From positions 4,092,001-4,156,000 of the forward strand of contig NZ_CP033019.1 in the NCBI RefSeq assembly GCF_003667705.1: a stretch of DNA of 64,000 nucleotides, in the 5' to 3' direction. This stretch comes from Janthinobacterium agaricidamnosum. GTDB taxonomy: Bacteria > Pseudomonadota > Gammaproteobacteria > Burkholderiales > Burkholderiaceae_D. Both the position numbers and the translations under genes were made by a program. This document shows positions 9,358 through 16,665 of the stretch, in pieces (position 1 is the first letter of the stretch; each line of letters opens with the position of its first letter). Below the pieces are notes generated by a model. The model was not told where the DNA came from. It worked only from the letters and a program-made list of their open reading frames with translations, and made no database searches.

Positions 9358-10056
9358 TTGTCTTTACTGAAAACCGGAGATGGCCAGGCGCGCGGTCCTG
9401 ACCTGCTGAGCAAGGCCGGCGCGGCTGGCGCGCGCATCGAAGGCAAGGGCATCCTGTCGCAGCTCGAGCACGGCGCCGCCGCGCCCGCAGCCATGCCGGC
9501 CCCGCGCTGGCGCCCCGGCTGGCGGTACGGCGCCGCCGGCGCACTGTGCCTGGCGGTGCTGATCATGGCCGTGCTTGCCTACGACACGGAGGTGCCGCCC
9601 CTGCCGCCGGCGCCCGTCACAGCCATGACCGAGATTCCGCCCGCGCCAGCAGCAACGGCGCTGCCGCACGCGGCACAGGCGGCCACCATCGTCAATACGG
9701 CGGCGCCGCCCTTGCCTGCTGCGGTCGCCGCGAACGCAAGCGCGCCGCCGAAGACGCCGCCGCCCGCGCGCCAGGCGGTCGCCCGCCCACAGGGAGCGAA
9801 ACCGGCCGCCGCATCCGGCGACAGCGACGTCGCCTTGCTCACGGCGATGGTCGCGCATGCGCACCGGCAGGAAGGCATGGCGCCGCCCGTGCGCGACGTG
9901 GTGCTGCGCAGGCAGGAGCAGGGACAGGAACAGGGACAGGAACAGGACACGGCGGAACTGTTGCGGCGCTGTCAGCAGCTGGGCCTGATCGAAGGCATGC
10001 TGTGCCGTTCGCGCATCTGCTCGGGCCGCTGGGACAGCGATCCCGCCTGCCATTGA
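9358..10056 (+). CDS. Unknown single-pass membrane protein with Cys-rich tail
   Basis: This 232-residue protein is not recognised. It has a cytoplasmic N terminus (MSLLKTGDGQ...), one transmembrane helix near 57-75 (YGAAGALCLAVLIMAVLAY), a long Ala/Pro-rich periplasmic stretch, a short QEQGQEQGQEQ repeat and a C-terminal tail with four cysteines ending CSGRWDSDPACH. The layout (anchor, extended spacer, small disulfide-rich end) is like that of envelope-spanning accessory proteins, but no family could be named. It is divergent from the M15 peptidase gene and shares its 139-base upstream region, so a link with the T6SS is possible but unproven. TTG is chosen as start because of the adjacent GGAGG. 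Confidence 0.65.
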   Translation: MSLLKTGDGQARGPDLLSKAGAAGARIEGKGILSQLEHGAAAPAAMPAPRWRPGWRYGAAGALCLAVLIMAVLAYDTEVPPLPPAPVTAMTEIPPAPAATALPHAAQAATIVNTAAPPLPAAVAANASAPPKTPPPARQAVARPQGAKPAAASGDSDVALLTAMVAHAHRQEGMAPPVRDVVLRRQEQGQEQGQEQDTAELLRRCQQLGLIEGMLCRSRICSGRWDSDPACH

Positions 10057-10079
10057 ACGCCTGGGCGCCGCATGAAACC

Positions 10080-10457
10080 TCAGGCGCGCTCGGACACTTC
10101 GATCAGGTTACGGTCCGGGTCGCGCAGATACACGGAGCGGATGGGCCAATTGGCGCCCGTGCGGGACACTGGTCCTTCCTCGATGGCAATGCCCAGCGCC
10201 GCCAGATGGGCGATGAACACGTCCAGCGGCACGGCCGCGATGAAGCACAGGTCCAGCGCGCCGGGCGTGGGCAGGTCCGCCTTGGGCAGGAATTCCTTGC
10301 CGGCTTCATGCAGATTGATCTTTTGCGCGCCAAACTTGAAAGCATGGCGGCCGGTGCCGAACGTTTCCAGCTGCATGCCCAGCACGCGCGTATAGAAATC
10401 GATGCAGGCCGGTTTGTCGCGGGTGGTCAATACCAGATGATCGAGGTGGTCTATCAT
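10080..10457 (-). CDS. VOC/glyoxalase family protein
   Basis: This 125-residue protein begins MIDHLDHLVLTTRDKPACIDFY and ends YLRDPDRNLIEVSE, the two hallmark ends of a single-subunit vicinal oxygen chelate (glyoxalase/bleomycin resistance/dioxygenase) fold. The paired half-domains carry an early His (DHLDHLVL), a central NLHEAG and a final Glu of the NLIEVSE type as likely metal ligands. The substrate cannot be told. Its ATG overlaps the stop of the upstream hydrolase (ATGA), so the two are probably made from one message. The frame that runs on to 11000 is antisense shadow. Confidence 0.85.
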   Translation of the reverse strand: MIDHLDHLVLTTRDKPACIDFYTRVLGMQLETFGTGRHAFKFGAQKINLHEAGKEFLPKADLPTPGALDLCFIAAVPLDVFIAHLAALGIAIEEGPVSRTGANWPIRSVYLRDPDRNLIEVSERA

Positions 10458-11245
10458 ATAGTTTTCGGGTGAGCGGCCGCGTCCATGCGGCCTTGCAAGA
10501 AACCTTCCATCAGCGCCAGCAATGCCTGCGGCTGCTCCTGGTGCGGCGTATGCCCGCACTGCTCGACCATGGCGGGCATGGCGTTGAGGGCCTGCGCCAC
10601 GATCGTGTCGACCTGGGCCGCGCTGCCGTACTGGTCCTCGCTGCCCTGCACCACCAGCGCCGGGCATTCGACGGAAGGCAGCAGGTATTCGATGTTCCAG
10701 AACTGGAAACCGTAGCTGAGCCAGGTGTCCGACCAGGCCTTGAAGATCGATTCCGTCTTGTCGCCATGGTATTTCGCCAGCGCCCGCAGCTTGCCCGCGC
10801 CAAACGCCGCGTCCGCCACGCGGATGCCATCGAGCGTGATGCCTTCGACAAACACGTGCGCCGCCTCGGTAATGATGCCACGCAAGCGCGGCGGCTGCTG
10901 CGCCGCATAGATCAGGGCGATGCTGCCGCCATCGGAGTGGCCGACGAGAAAATGGTCCTGCCCCGGCAGCAGTGCCGCCAGCACTTGCGGCAGTTCGCAC
11001 AGCGCATAGTCGTGCAAATAATGGAGTTGGCGCCGCGCCGCCAGCGGCGACGACCGCCCATAGCCATGACGGTCATACAGCAAGCCGCGGCACCCCGTCG
11101 CCTGGCATAGCTGCGCGGGAAAATCTTTCCACATCGCACAGCAACCGAGTCCTTCGTGCAGGAATACCAGGCAGGGCTTGACGGGGTCGCCTTCGATCAG
11201 TTCGTAATAGATATCGGTTTCGGCACTCAGGTTCAGTATCGGCAT
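10454..11245 (-). CDS. Alpha/beta hydrolase
   Basis: This 263-residue alpha/beta fold hydrolase has the oxyanion segment FLHEGLGCCAMW, the nucleophile elbow GHSDGG (S104), a probable acid in GSEDQYG and the catalytic His in CGHTPHQEQP. No signal peptide is seen, so it should be cytoplasmic. It heads a two-gene unit with the glyoxalase-like protein, overlapping by four bases. Such a pair suggests breakdown or detoxification of a small organic molecule, but the substrate is unknown. The ATG at 11245 gives a normal family N terminus. Confidence 0.85.
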   Translation of the reverse strand: MPILNLSAETDIYYELIEGDPVKPCLVFLHEGLGCCAMWKDFPAQLCQATGCRGLLYDRHGYGRSSPLAARRQLHYLHDYALCELPQVLAALLPGQDHFLVGHSDGGSIALIYAAQQPPRLRGIITEAAHVFVEGITLDGIRVADAAFGAGKLRALAKYHGDKTESIFKAWSDTWLSYGFQFWNIEYLLPSVECPALVVQGSEDQYGSAAQVDTIVAQALNAMPAMVEQCGHTPHQEQPQALLALMEGFLQGRMDAAAHPKTI

Positions 11246-11585
11246 GGGCTAGGCTCGCAACGGGTTCCGTATCGGCAGGTCGGCTGGGCCTATTGTGCCA
11301 TTGTCCTGCGCCGCATGCGTGGCGGCCCCGTAAAAATAGCCTGGGGGAAAATATCTTGCCGCCTGCTTGCAAGGTGTTTGCGCCAGCACAATCGCACGCC
11401 GCTTTTCCGGCGGCCCAGCGCGCTTTCCGCCCCCGCGTATGCCTAGAATGAATTACTCCAACAGCATGGAGCAGGCGGCTACCTTATCAGCCAGGACGTG
11501 ACACTGGCCGTCACGGCAGCACAGATAGGGCGTCTTGCCGCACGACGACAGGCGCGGCGTCCAAACTATCGATCAGGAGTACATC
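11246..11585. other. Intergenic stretch without a gene
   Basis: This stretch lies between a minus-strand hydrolase and a plus-strand small gene and must carry both promoters. I see no coding frame with a recognisable product, no hairpin and no repeat that stands out. An AGGAG ribosome site (11574-11578) serves the gene starting at 11586. Confidence 0.5.
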
Positions 11586-11969
11586 ATGGAAATGAAAGTA
11601 GAACATCGCACCGGCAGCAACCTGGCACTGGATGAAACCGATACGCCGATGGAGCAGGAAGGCCAAAGCGCCCAAGGCGCGGCCGCACAGGACTTGAACC
11701 TGAGTCCCGCTGCCTTCACCACCTACTATACGTGGACGGCCAATGGCGTGCATCCTTCGGTCAACTTCGCCAATGCCAATGTGCACGCCAATTCGCGCGT
11801 ATTTCTCAATATCAGCGAATATGGCGCGAATCCCCAGGACCGTTTCATCGGCGCCGCCCGCATGGCCGTGTATAACATCGCGCCATACAACGGCGGCTTC
11901 CGCGCCTGGGTAGAAATCTCCTGGGGCAGCCCGCTCAAGGTGCGCTTCGACGTGTTTGTCGATCCCTGA
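11586..11969 (+). CDS. Small beta-rich protein of unknown function
   Basis: This 127-residue protein begins MEMKVEHRTGSNLALDETDT. The first 45 residues are polar, acidic and Gln/Ala-rich and probably disordered. The rest (AAFTTYYTWTANGVHPS to VRFDVFVDP) is rich in aromatic and beta-branched residues with several short strand-like blocks, as in a small beta-sandwich. There is no signal peptide and there are no cysteines. AGGAG stands seven bases before the ATG, which favours this start over the upstream one at 11535. It stands alone, ahead of a tRNA-Asn gene. I do not recognise a family. Confidence 0.6.
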   Translation: MEMKVEHRTGSNLALDETDTPMEQEGQSAQGAAAQDLNLSPAAFTTYYTWTANGVHPSVNFANANVHANSRVFLNISEYGANPQDRFIGAARMAVYNIAPYNGGFRAWVEISWGSPLKVRFDVFVDP

Positions 11970-12076
11970 TCCGGGCATCATTGCGCGTACCCCTGCCACC
12001 AGCGGGATGGCATCGTGCAGGCCGTTGATACACTGACGGCATGGCAAGCATGGATGAAAACCATGCGCACATGACA

Positions 12077-12105
12077 AAAGGGCCACGTGTTGCCACGTGG
12101 CCCTT
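12077..12105 (-). terminator. Terminator of tRNA-Asn copy 1
   Basis: A 13-base perfect stem (AAAGGGCCACGTG paired with CACGTGGCCCTTT) with a four-base loop lies just downstream of the tRNA in its direction of transcription and ends in a T-rich tail on the minus strand. Confidence 0.8.
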
Positions 12106-12120
12106 TGCTGCTGCTTGTTC

Positions 12121-12196
12121 TGGCTCCCCGACCTGGACTCGAACCAGGGACCTGCGGATTAACAGTCCGTCGCTCTACCAACTGAGCTATCAGGGA
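12121..12196 (-). tRNA. tRNA-Asn (GTT), copy 1
   Basis: Read on the minus strand, the 76 bases fold as a complete cloverleaf: TCCCTGA acceptor start, AGCTCAGTTGGTAGAGC D arm, anticodon loop CTGTTAA (GTT), GGTTCGAGTCC T arm and encoded CCA end. It is the first of four apparently identical copies in this window. Confidence 0.97.
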
Positions 12197-12207
12197 AAGG
12201 AGGCCGA

Positions 12208-12236
12208 ATTATATACGTCAAAATTTCCCATGTCCA
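12208..12236 (-). promoter_or_regulatory. Promoter of tRNA-Asn copy 1
   Basis: On the minus strand, TGGACA (12231-12236) and TATAAT (12208-12213) are separated by 17 bases, a near-consensus sigma-70 promoter ending 11 bases before the tRNA. The other tRNA-Asn copies have the same arrangement. Confidence 0.75.
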
Positions 12237-12466
12237 GTCGTTACTACATGGTTGCCGCATGGCCAGCAAAACAGGCAGCCAGGGAGCATGCCTCGCCAGG
12301 CGGCGGGCCCCGTCTGCGCGCCGCCAGGCAAGATAGTAGAATAGCCATGCCTTGCCGATACGCAAGGCGCACAACGGCATGCCGGCAGCGGGGCGTCAAC
12401 CACGCCGCCGCGCGGACATGCGCTTGCAAGGTTCGCCTTGCCCCTGGCTGACTGCTCTTACCCGAC

Positions 12467-13174
12467 ATGACAGAATCAAGCGCAACCCTGGTAGACAAGG
12501 CCGGCAGCGGCGACAGCTCGGCAGAAATTGCCGAACATATGGCGGCCGCCATCGTGGCGCGCCAATTGCCGCCCGGCACGCGGCTGCGCGAAGAGGCGCT
12601 GTGCCGGCTGTATGGCGTCAGCCGCACCAAGATCCGCGCCGCCCTGCTGATTCTCTCGAAAGACAAACTCATCCGCATGGTGCCCGACAAGGGCGCCTTC
12701 GTCAGCCAGCCCACCGAAGCGGAAGCGCGCGACATCTTTGCCGCGCGGCGCATCATCGAAGCGGCCCTGGCGCGCGAATTCGTCGCGCAGGCCAAACCTG
12801 CCGACTACAGGATGCTCGATCGGCACCTGAAAGCGGAACGCCTGGCGCTGGCGCAAGCGACGCCGCTGCGCTCGCAACTGCTGGGCGACTTCCACGTCTT
12901 GCTGGCCGATATCGCCGGCAACGCCGTGCTGCGCGACATCGTGCGCGAACTGGTGGGCCGCAGCTCGCTCATCACCATGCTGTACCAGTCGGGCCACGCG
13001 GCCGCCTGCTCGTGCGACGAACACGGCCGCTTTCTCGATGCGGCACGCAGCGGCGACGCCGATCTGGCGGCCCACCTGATGGTCGAGCACCTGGCGCACG
13101 TGGAAGCGGCCTTGCGCTTCGACGGCAGCGCCGGCGACGCAAAAAAAGACCTGGTCGCCGCGCTGCTCATGTAA
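12467..13174 (+). CDS. GntR family regulator (FCD type)
   Basis: This 235-residue protein has an N-terminal winged helix-turn-helix of GntR type (about 18-85: AIVARQLPPGTRLREEAL, YGVSRTKIRAALLILSKD) and a C-terminal FCD ligand domain. The FCD part shows metal-ligand-like residues in GDFHVLLAD, DEHGRFLDA and MVEHLAHVE. It converges with the purine permease gene; in several proteobacteria GntR/FCD proteins of this kind sit beside purine or pyrimidine catabolic genes, so control of purine use is a reasonable guess only. The ATG at 12467 follows directly on a weak ribosome site. Confidence 0.87.
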   Translation: MTESSATLVDKAGSGDSSAEIAEHMAAAIVARQLPPGTRLREEALCRLYGVSRTKIRAALLILSKDKLIRMVPDKGAFVSQPTEAEARDIFAARRIIEAALAREFVAQAKPADYRMLDRHLKAERLALAQATPLRSQLLGDFHVLLADIAGNAVLRDIVRELVGRSSLITMLYQSGHAAACSCDEHGRFLDAARSGDADLAAHLMVEHLAHVEAALRFDGSAGDAKKDLVAALLM

Positions 13175-13189
13175 GCGGCGCTAAAAGAA

Positions 13190-13220
13190 AAGGCCGCCCT
13201 GCTGATGCACGGGCGGCCTT
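13190..13220. terminator. Bidirectional terminator
   Basis: A ten-base perfect stem (AAGGCCGCCC / GGGCGGCCTT) with an 11-base loop lies between the convergent GntR regulator and permease genes, flanked by A and T residues. It can end both transcripts. Confidence 0.75.
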
Positions 13221-13243
13221 GTCACTGCTTGCAGGCAAACTTG

Positions 13244-14542
13244 CTATTCGCCCAGGTAGATGAACTTGAACAGGAAGATGGCGGCGATGATGTAGGCCAC
13301 TACCGATACCTGCTTGCCCTTGCCCGTCAACAGTTTCAATACCGCATAGGTGATGAAACCGAAGGCCACGCCGCTGGCCACCGAATACGTAAACGGCATC
13401 ATCAGCGCCGTGATGGCGGCCGGGATGCTTTCCGTGCTGTCATCCCAGTCGATGAAGGTCAGTTCGCGCAGCATCAGGCAGGCCACGTACAGCAGCGCGG
13501 GCGCCGTCGCGTACGGCGGCACCGTGTGCGCCAGCGGGGCGAAGAACAGGCTGCCCAGGAACAGCAGCGCGACGGCGACGGCCGTCAAGCCCGTGCGGCC
13601 ACCCGCTTGCACACCGGCAGCGCTTTCGACGAAGGCGGTGGTGCTCGACGTGCCCAGGCAGGCGCCGGCGGCGATCGCCGTGCTGTCGGCCAGCAAGGCC
13701 TTGTTCATGCGTTCCATCTTGCCGTCTTTCAACAAGCCGGCACGGTTGGCCACGCCCATCAGGGTGCCCGTCGCATCGAACAGTTCAACCAGGAAAAATA
13801 CCAGCACCACGTTGACGATGCCGATCGACAGCGCGCCCATGATGTCGAGCTTGAACAGGGTCGGTTCGATGGCGGGCGGCGCCGAGACGATGCCGTTGAA
13901 CTGGTTGCCGCCAAAGAAGAAGCTGGCGATGGTGATGGTGAGGATGCCGATCAGGATGGCGCCCGGCACTTTCAGGCGGTCCAGCGCGACGATGATGAAG
14001 AAACCGAGGATGGCCAGGATGGGCGCCGCCTGGTGCAAGTCGCCCAGTGCGATGATGGTGGCGGGGTTCGACACCACCACGCCCGCGCTTTTCAGCGAAA
14101 TGATGGCCAGGAACAGGCCGATACCCACCGTGATCGCCGTGCGCAGCGCGGGCGGGATGCTGTTGATGATCATCTCGCGTATCTTGAACAGGCTGACCAG
14201 GATGAACAGGCAGCCGGAAATGAAGACGGCGCCCAGCGCCACTTCCCAGCTCATGCCCATGCCCTTGACCACCGCATACGAAAAATACGCGTTCAAGCCC
14301 ATGCCCGGCGCCAGCGCGATCGGGTAGTTCGCGTACAGACCCATGATCAGTGTGCCGATGGCGGCCGCCAGGCAGGTGGCGACAAACACGGCGTCTTTCG
14401 GCATGCCCGCGTCGCCGAGGATGGTCGGATTGACGAAGATGATGTAGGCCATCGTCAGGAACGTGGTCAGGCCGGCCAACAGCTCCGTGCGCACATTGGT
14501 CCCGTTGTCCGTCAGTTTGAAATAGCGTTCCAGGAACTGCAT
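13244..14542 (-). CDS. NCS2 purine permease (AzgA/GhxP type)
   Basis: This 432-residue membrane protein begins MQFLERYFKLTDNGTNVRTELLAGLTTFLTMAYIIFVNP, the typical start of the AzgA-like branch of the NCS2 nucleobase transporters (adenine, guanine or hypoxanthine : H+ symport). About 12-14 hydrophobic segments follow, with the family signature regions GMGLNAYF and ESAAGVQAGGRTGLTAV. Members act in the inner membrane and salvage purines. It is a single-gene unit with AAGGGG before the ATG. No guanine or xanthine riboswitch is visible in the short leader. Confidence 0.92.
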   Translation of the reverse strand: MQFLERYFKLTDNGTNVRTELLAGLTTFLTMAYIIFVNPTILGDAGMPKDAVFVATCLAAAIGTLIMGLYANYPIALAPGMGLNAYFSYAVVKGMGMSWEVALGAVFISGCLFILVSLFKIREMIINSIPPALRTAITVGIGLFLAIISLKSAGVVVSNPATIIALGDLHQAAPILAILGFFIIVALDRLKVPGAILIGILTITIASFFFGGNQFNGIVSAPPAIEPTLFKLDIMGALSIGIVNVVLVFFLVELFDATGTLMGVANRAGLLKDGKMERMNKALLADSTAIAAGACLGTSSTTAFVESAAGVQAGGRTGLTAVAVALLFLGSLFFAPLAHTVPPYATAPALLYVACLMLRELTFIDWDDSTESIPAAITALMMPFTYSVASGVAFGFITYAVLKLLTGKGKQVSVVAYIIAAIFLFKFIYLGE

Positions 14543-14616
14543 GATTAACCCCTTGTTTTGGTAAAACCGCGCGCCTGGTCTTGGACTATGCGCATCTTTT
14601 TTTCTTGCAACAACTA

Positions 14617-14648
14617 CTTACTTGCTTACTTGCTTACTTGATTACTTG
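14617..14648. repeat. Four tandem 8-base units over the gtrA stop codon
   Basis: CTTACTTG occurs three times in a row, followed by ATTACTTG. The last unit contains the gtrA stop codon (TAA on the minus strand). A short repeat of this kind can gain or lose units by slippage, but here every unit carries a stop in the gtrA frame or lies beyond it, so the protein end would hardly change. Confidence 0.8.
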
Positions 14649-15043
14649 CCTGGCGCGCCGGCCGGCTTGAAGGCCCACCAGCGGCTGCCCGCAAAATTCC
14701 AGACCAGCCCGATGCCCGTCGCCAGCACCTGCGCCAGCCAGTAATACCAGCCCAGCTGGTGTACCAGCAGCCACATCAGGCCCGTATTGATGCACCAGCC
14801 GATGCCAAGCAGGGTGAAATACTTGCTGGCCGCCTCGCCATGGCCCTTGTCGCTTTTAAACGTGAAAAAGTAATTCAGGAGGTAGTTGACGACGGAACCG
14901 AGGATGTAGCCGATGCCGGACGCGGCGGCGGCGCTGATGCCCGCCCATTCCACGCCGCCCCACAGCACGCTGTATTGCACGGCCGTGCCGGAAGCGCCGA
15001 CGGCGGCGAAACGCAAGAATTGGTGATGCAGGGAATGGGACAT
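14642..15043 (-). CDS. GtrA family membrane protein
   Basis: This 133-residue protein has four transmembrane helices (QFLRFAAVGASGTAVQYSVLW, GIGYILGSVVNYLLNYFFTF, YFTLLGIGWCINTGLMWLLV, LAQVLATGIGLVWNFAGSRWWAF), matching the GtrA/DPMS-like family. GtrA proteins are thought to flip undecaprenyl-phosphate-linked sugars for O-antigen or other surface glycan modification. No glycosyltransferase gene (gtrB) is adjacent, so its partner must lie elsewhere. The ATG at 15043 is preferred to an in-frame TTG two codons upstream. Confidence 0.9.
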   Translation of the reverse strand: MSHSLHHQFLRFAAVGASGTAVQYSVLWGGVEWAGISAAAASGIGYILGSVVNYLLNYFFTFKSDKGHGEAASKYFTLLGIGWCINTGLMWLLVHQLGWYYWLAQVLATGIGLVWNFAGSRWWAFKPAGAPGK

Positions 15044-15084
15044 TGTCAATTTTCAAATGAACGATAGCAGGATCGGGCCAGAAT

Positions 15085-15117
15085 AAAAAATGGCTACGAT
15101 TGCTCGTAACCATTTTT
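15085..15117 (-). terminator. Terminator of the dehydrogenase operon
   Basis: An almost perfect hairpin (AAAAATGGCTACGA / TCGTAACCATTTTT, one mismatch) lies 70 bases beyond the cytochrome c stop on the minus strand and carries A/T runs on both sides. Confidence 0.75.
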
Positions 15118-15186
15118 CAGCCTGCATTTTACTGCAAGTTGCGCCCAACGTTCATATTCGCCGCCGATACTCCACGGCTCCGATGC

Positions 15187-16665
15187 CTATTTCTTGACTT
15201 GACGGCACCGGCGAAGCCACACGCACAGCGCGATCAGCAGCAAGATGACCGCGATGCCGCCCGGCAGCATGAACGGCTGCGCCCGCGCCAGCAGCGGTTT
15301 TTCGCCGCCGCTGCGCGCCTGCGCCACGTAGGCAGGCGTCACCGACACCTCCGGGTTGCCGTACTGTTTCAGCACGTAATTGGCGATCGAAGCGATCTGC
15401 TCATCCGTCAAGGGCTGCACGTACGAGCGCTGGTCAAAGCGGGGCATGAACGCTTCGTGCTCTTCCCCTTCGATCTTGCGTTCGACGCCAAACAGGATGG
15501 CCGAGACCAGGTTGGCCGGCGTGTTGCCGCCCGTGGCCGTGTTGTTGAACAGGGCCGGATAACTTTGCCCCGTGCTGCCGGTGCCGCTGGCCGAATGGCA
15601 GCTGGCGCAATAGCCGGAAAACAGCACGGCGCCGCTATTCAAGGAGTGACGCTCGGTGGCAGCGGCCATGCCGCGCAATGCCGCTTCCTCGCTGGCGGCG
15701 CTGCCGTGGCTGAAGGCAGCCTTGGTCTGCCCCGGCGCGCGCACGGGCGGCACGGTGCGCAACCAGGCCACGATGGCGGCCACGTCGTCGTCGCGCAAAA
15801 ATTGCAGGCTGTTCTGGATGGCTTCGGCCATGCCGCCCGCCGCCTGCCCCTTGCCTTCCACGTGACCCGTCTTCAGGTAAGCCGTGAGCTCCGCATCCGT
15901 CCACGCGCCGATGCCGCTGACCTTGTCGGACGTGATGTTCGGCGCATGCCAGGAGCCGAGCGCGGCACCCGCCAGGGTCTGGCTGCCGATTTCCGCCATC
16001 AGCGCGTTGCGCGGCGTGTGGCAGGCGCTGCAGTGCGCCAGCCCTTCGGCCAGGTAGGCGCCGCGGTTGATCTGCGCGCTCTTCGCCGGATCGGGCACGA
16101 AGCGTTTATTGTCGAGGAACAAGGTGTTCCAGCCCAGCATGGACAGGCGCACATTGAACGGGAATGGCAGGGCCGTCTGGCGCGCCGGCTCGTCGACGGG
16201 TTTGACTGCCTGCATGAAGTAGTAATACAGGTCGCCCACGTCCGTATCCGTCAGCTGCGCATAGCTGGTGTAGGGCATGGCCGGGTACAGATGGCTGCCA
16301 TCGGCGCGCACGCCTGCGCGCAGGGCGTGCGCAAAGTCGGCTTCCGTGTAGTGGCCGATGCCGCCTTTTTTGGAGGGCGTGATATTAGTGGCATAAATCG
16401 TGCCCAGCGGCGAATCGATAGCGTAGCCGCCCGCATACGGCTTGCCGCCCGCTGCCGTATGGCAGGCCATGCAGTCGGCCGCGATGGCCAGGTAGCGGCC
16501 CCGCTCCAGCCGTGCATCGGGCTTGGCGGCTGTGCTTGCGGCCGGCGCGGCCGGACGGTCCGGCGTCAGGGTGACGGGCGGCGCCGGCGGCACAGGTGGT
16601 AAAGCACGCGCGGCCAGCGGCAAGCCGGCCGCCAGGGTCAGGCCCAGCAAGAAACGGCGCATCAT
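15187..16665 (-). CDS. Triheme cytochrome c subunit of a membrane dehydrogenase
   Basis: This 492-residue exported protein starts with a signal peptide (MMRRFLLGLTLAAGLPLAARA) and a Pro-rich spacer. It contains three CXXCH heme sites (CMACH near 65, CSACH near 212, CASCH near 348) and a C-terminal membrane anchor (IAVILLLIALCVWLRR). This is the layout of the cytochrome subunit of gluconate, sorbitol, fructose and alcohol dehydrogenases, which passes electrons from the flavoprotein to quinone. It is the last gene of a three-gene operon, its ATG overlapping the GMC stop by four bases. Terminal Lys/Arg after the anchor suggest the C terminus stays in the cytoplasm. Confidence 0.92.
   Translation of the reverse strand: MMRRFLLGLTLAAGLPLAARALPPVPPAPPVTLTPDRPAAPAASTAAKPDARLERGRYLAIAADCMACHTAAGGKPYAGGYAIDSPLGTIYATNITPSKKGGIGHYTEADFAHALRAGVRADGSHLYPAMPYTSYAQLTDTDVGDLYYYFMQAVKPVDEPARQTALPFPFNVRLSMLGWNTLFLDNKRFVPDPAKSAQINRGAYLAEGLAHCSACHTPRNALMAEIGSQTLAGAALGSWHAPNITSDKVSGIGAWTDAELTAYLKTGHVEGKGQAAGGMAEAIQNSLQFLRDDDVAAIVAWLRTVPPVRAPGQTKAAFSHGSAASEEAALRGMAAATERHSLNSGAVLFSGYCASCHSASGTGSTGQSYPALFNNTATGGNTPANLVSAILFGVERKIEGEEHEAFMPRFDQRSYVQPLTDEQIASIANYVLKQYGNPEVSVTPAYVAQARSGGEKPLLARAQPFMLPGGIAVILLLIALCVWLRRCRQVKK

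Noticed and set aside
13205..14548. Plus-strand frame of 447 codons opposite the purine permease
   Set aside because: It is antisense to a clear NCS2 gene and shows only low-complexity Arg/Gln/Asp/Gly composition, so it is a shadow.
14543..14616. Purine riboswitch before the permease
   Set aside because: The leader is short and I see no conserved three-stem junction.
14617..14648. Tandem repeat as part of a CRISPR array
   Set aside because: Units are only eight bases, directly adjacent with no spacers, and no cas genes are present.
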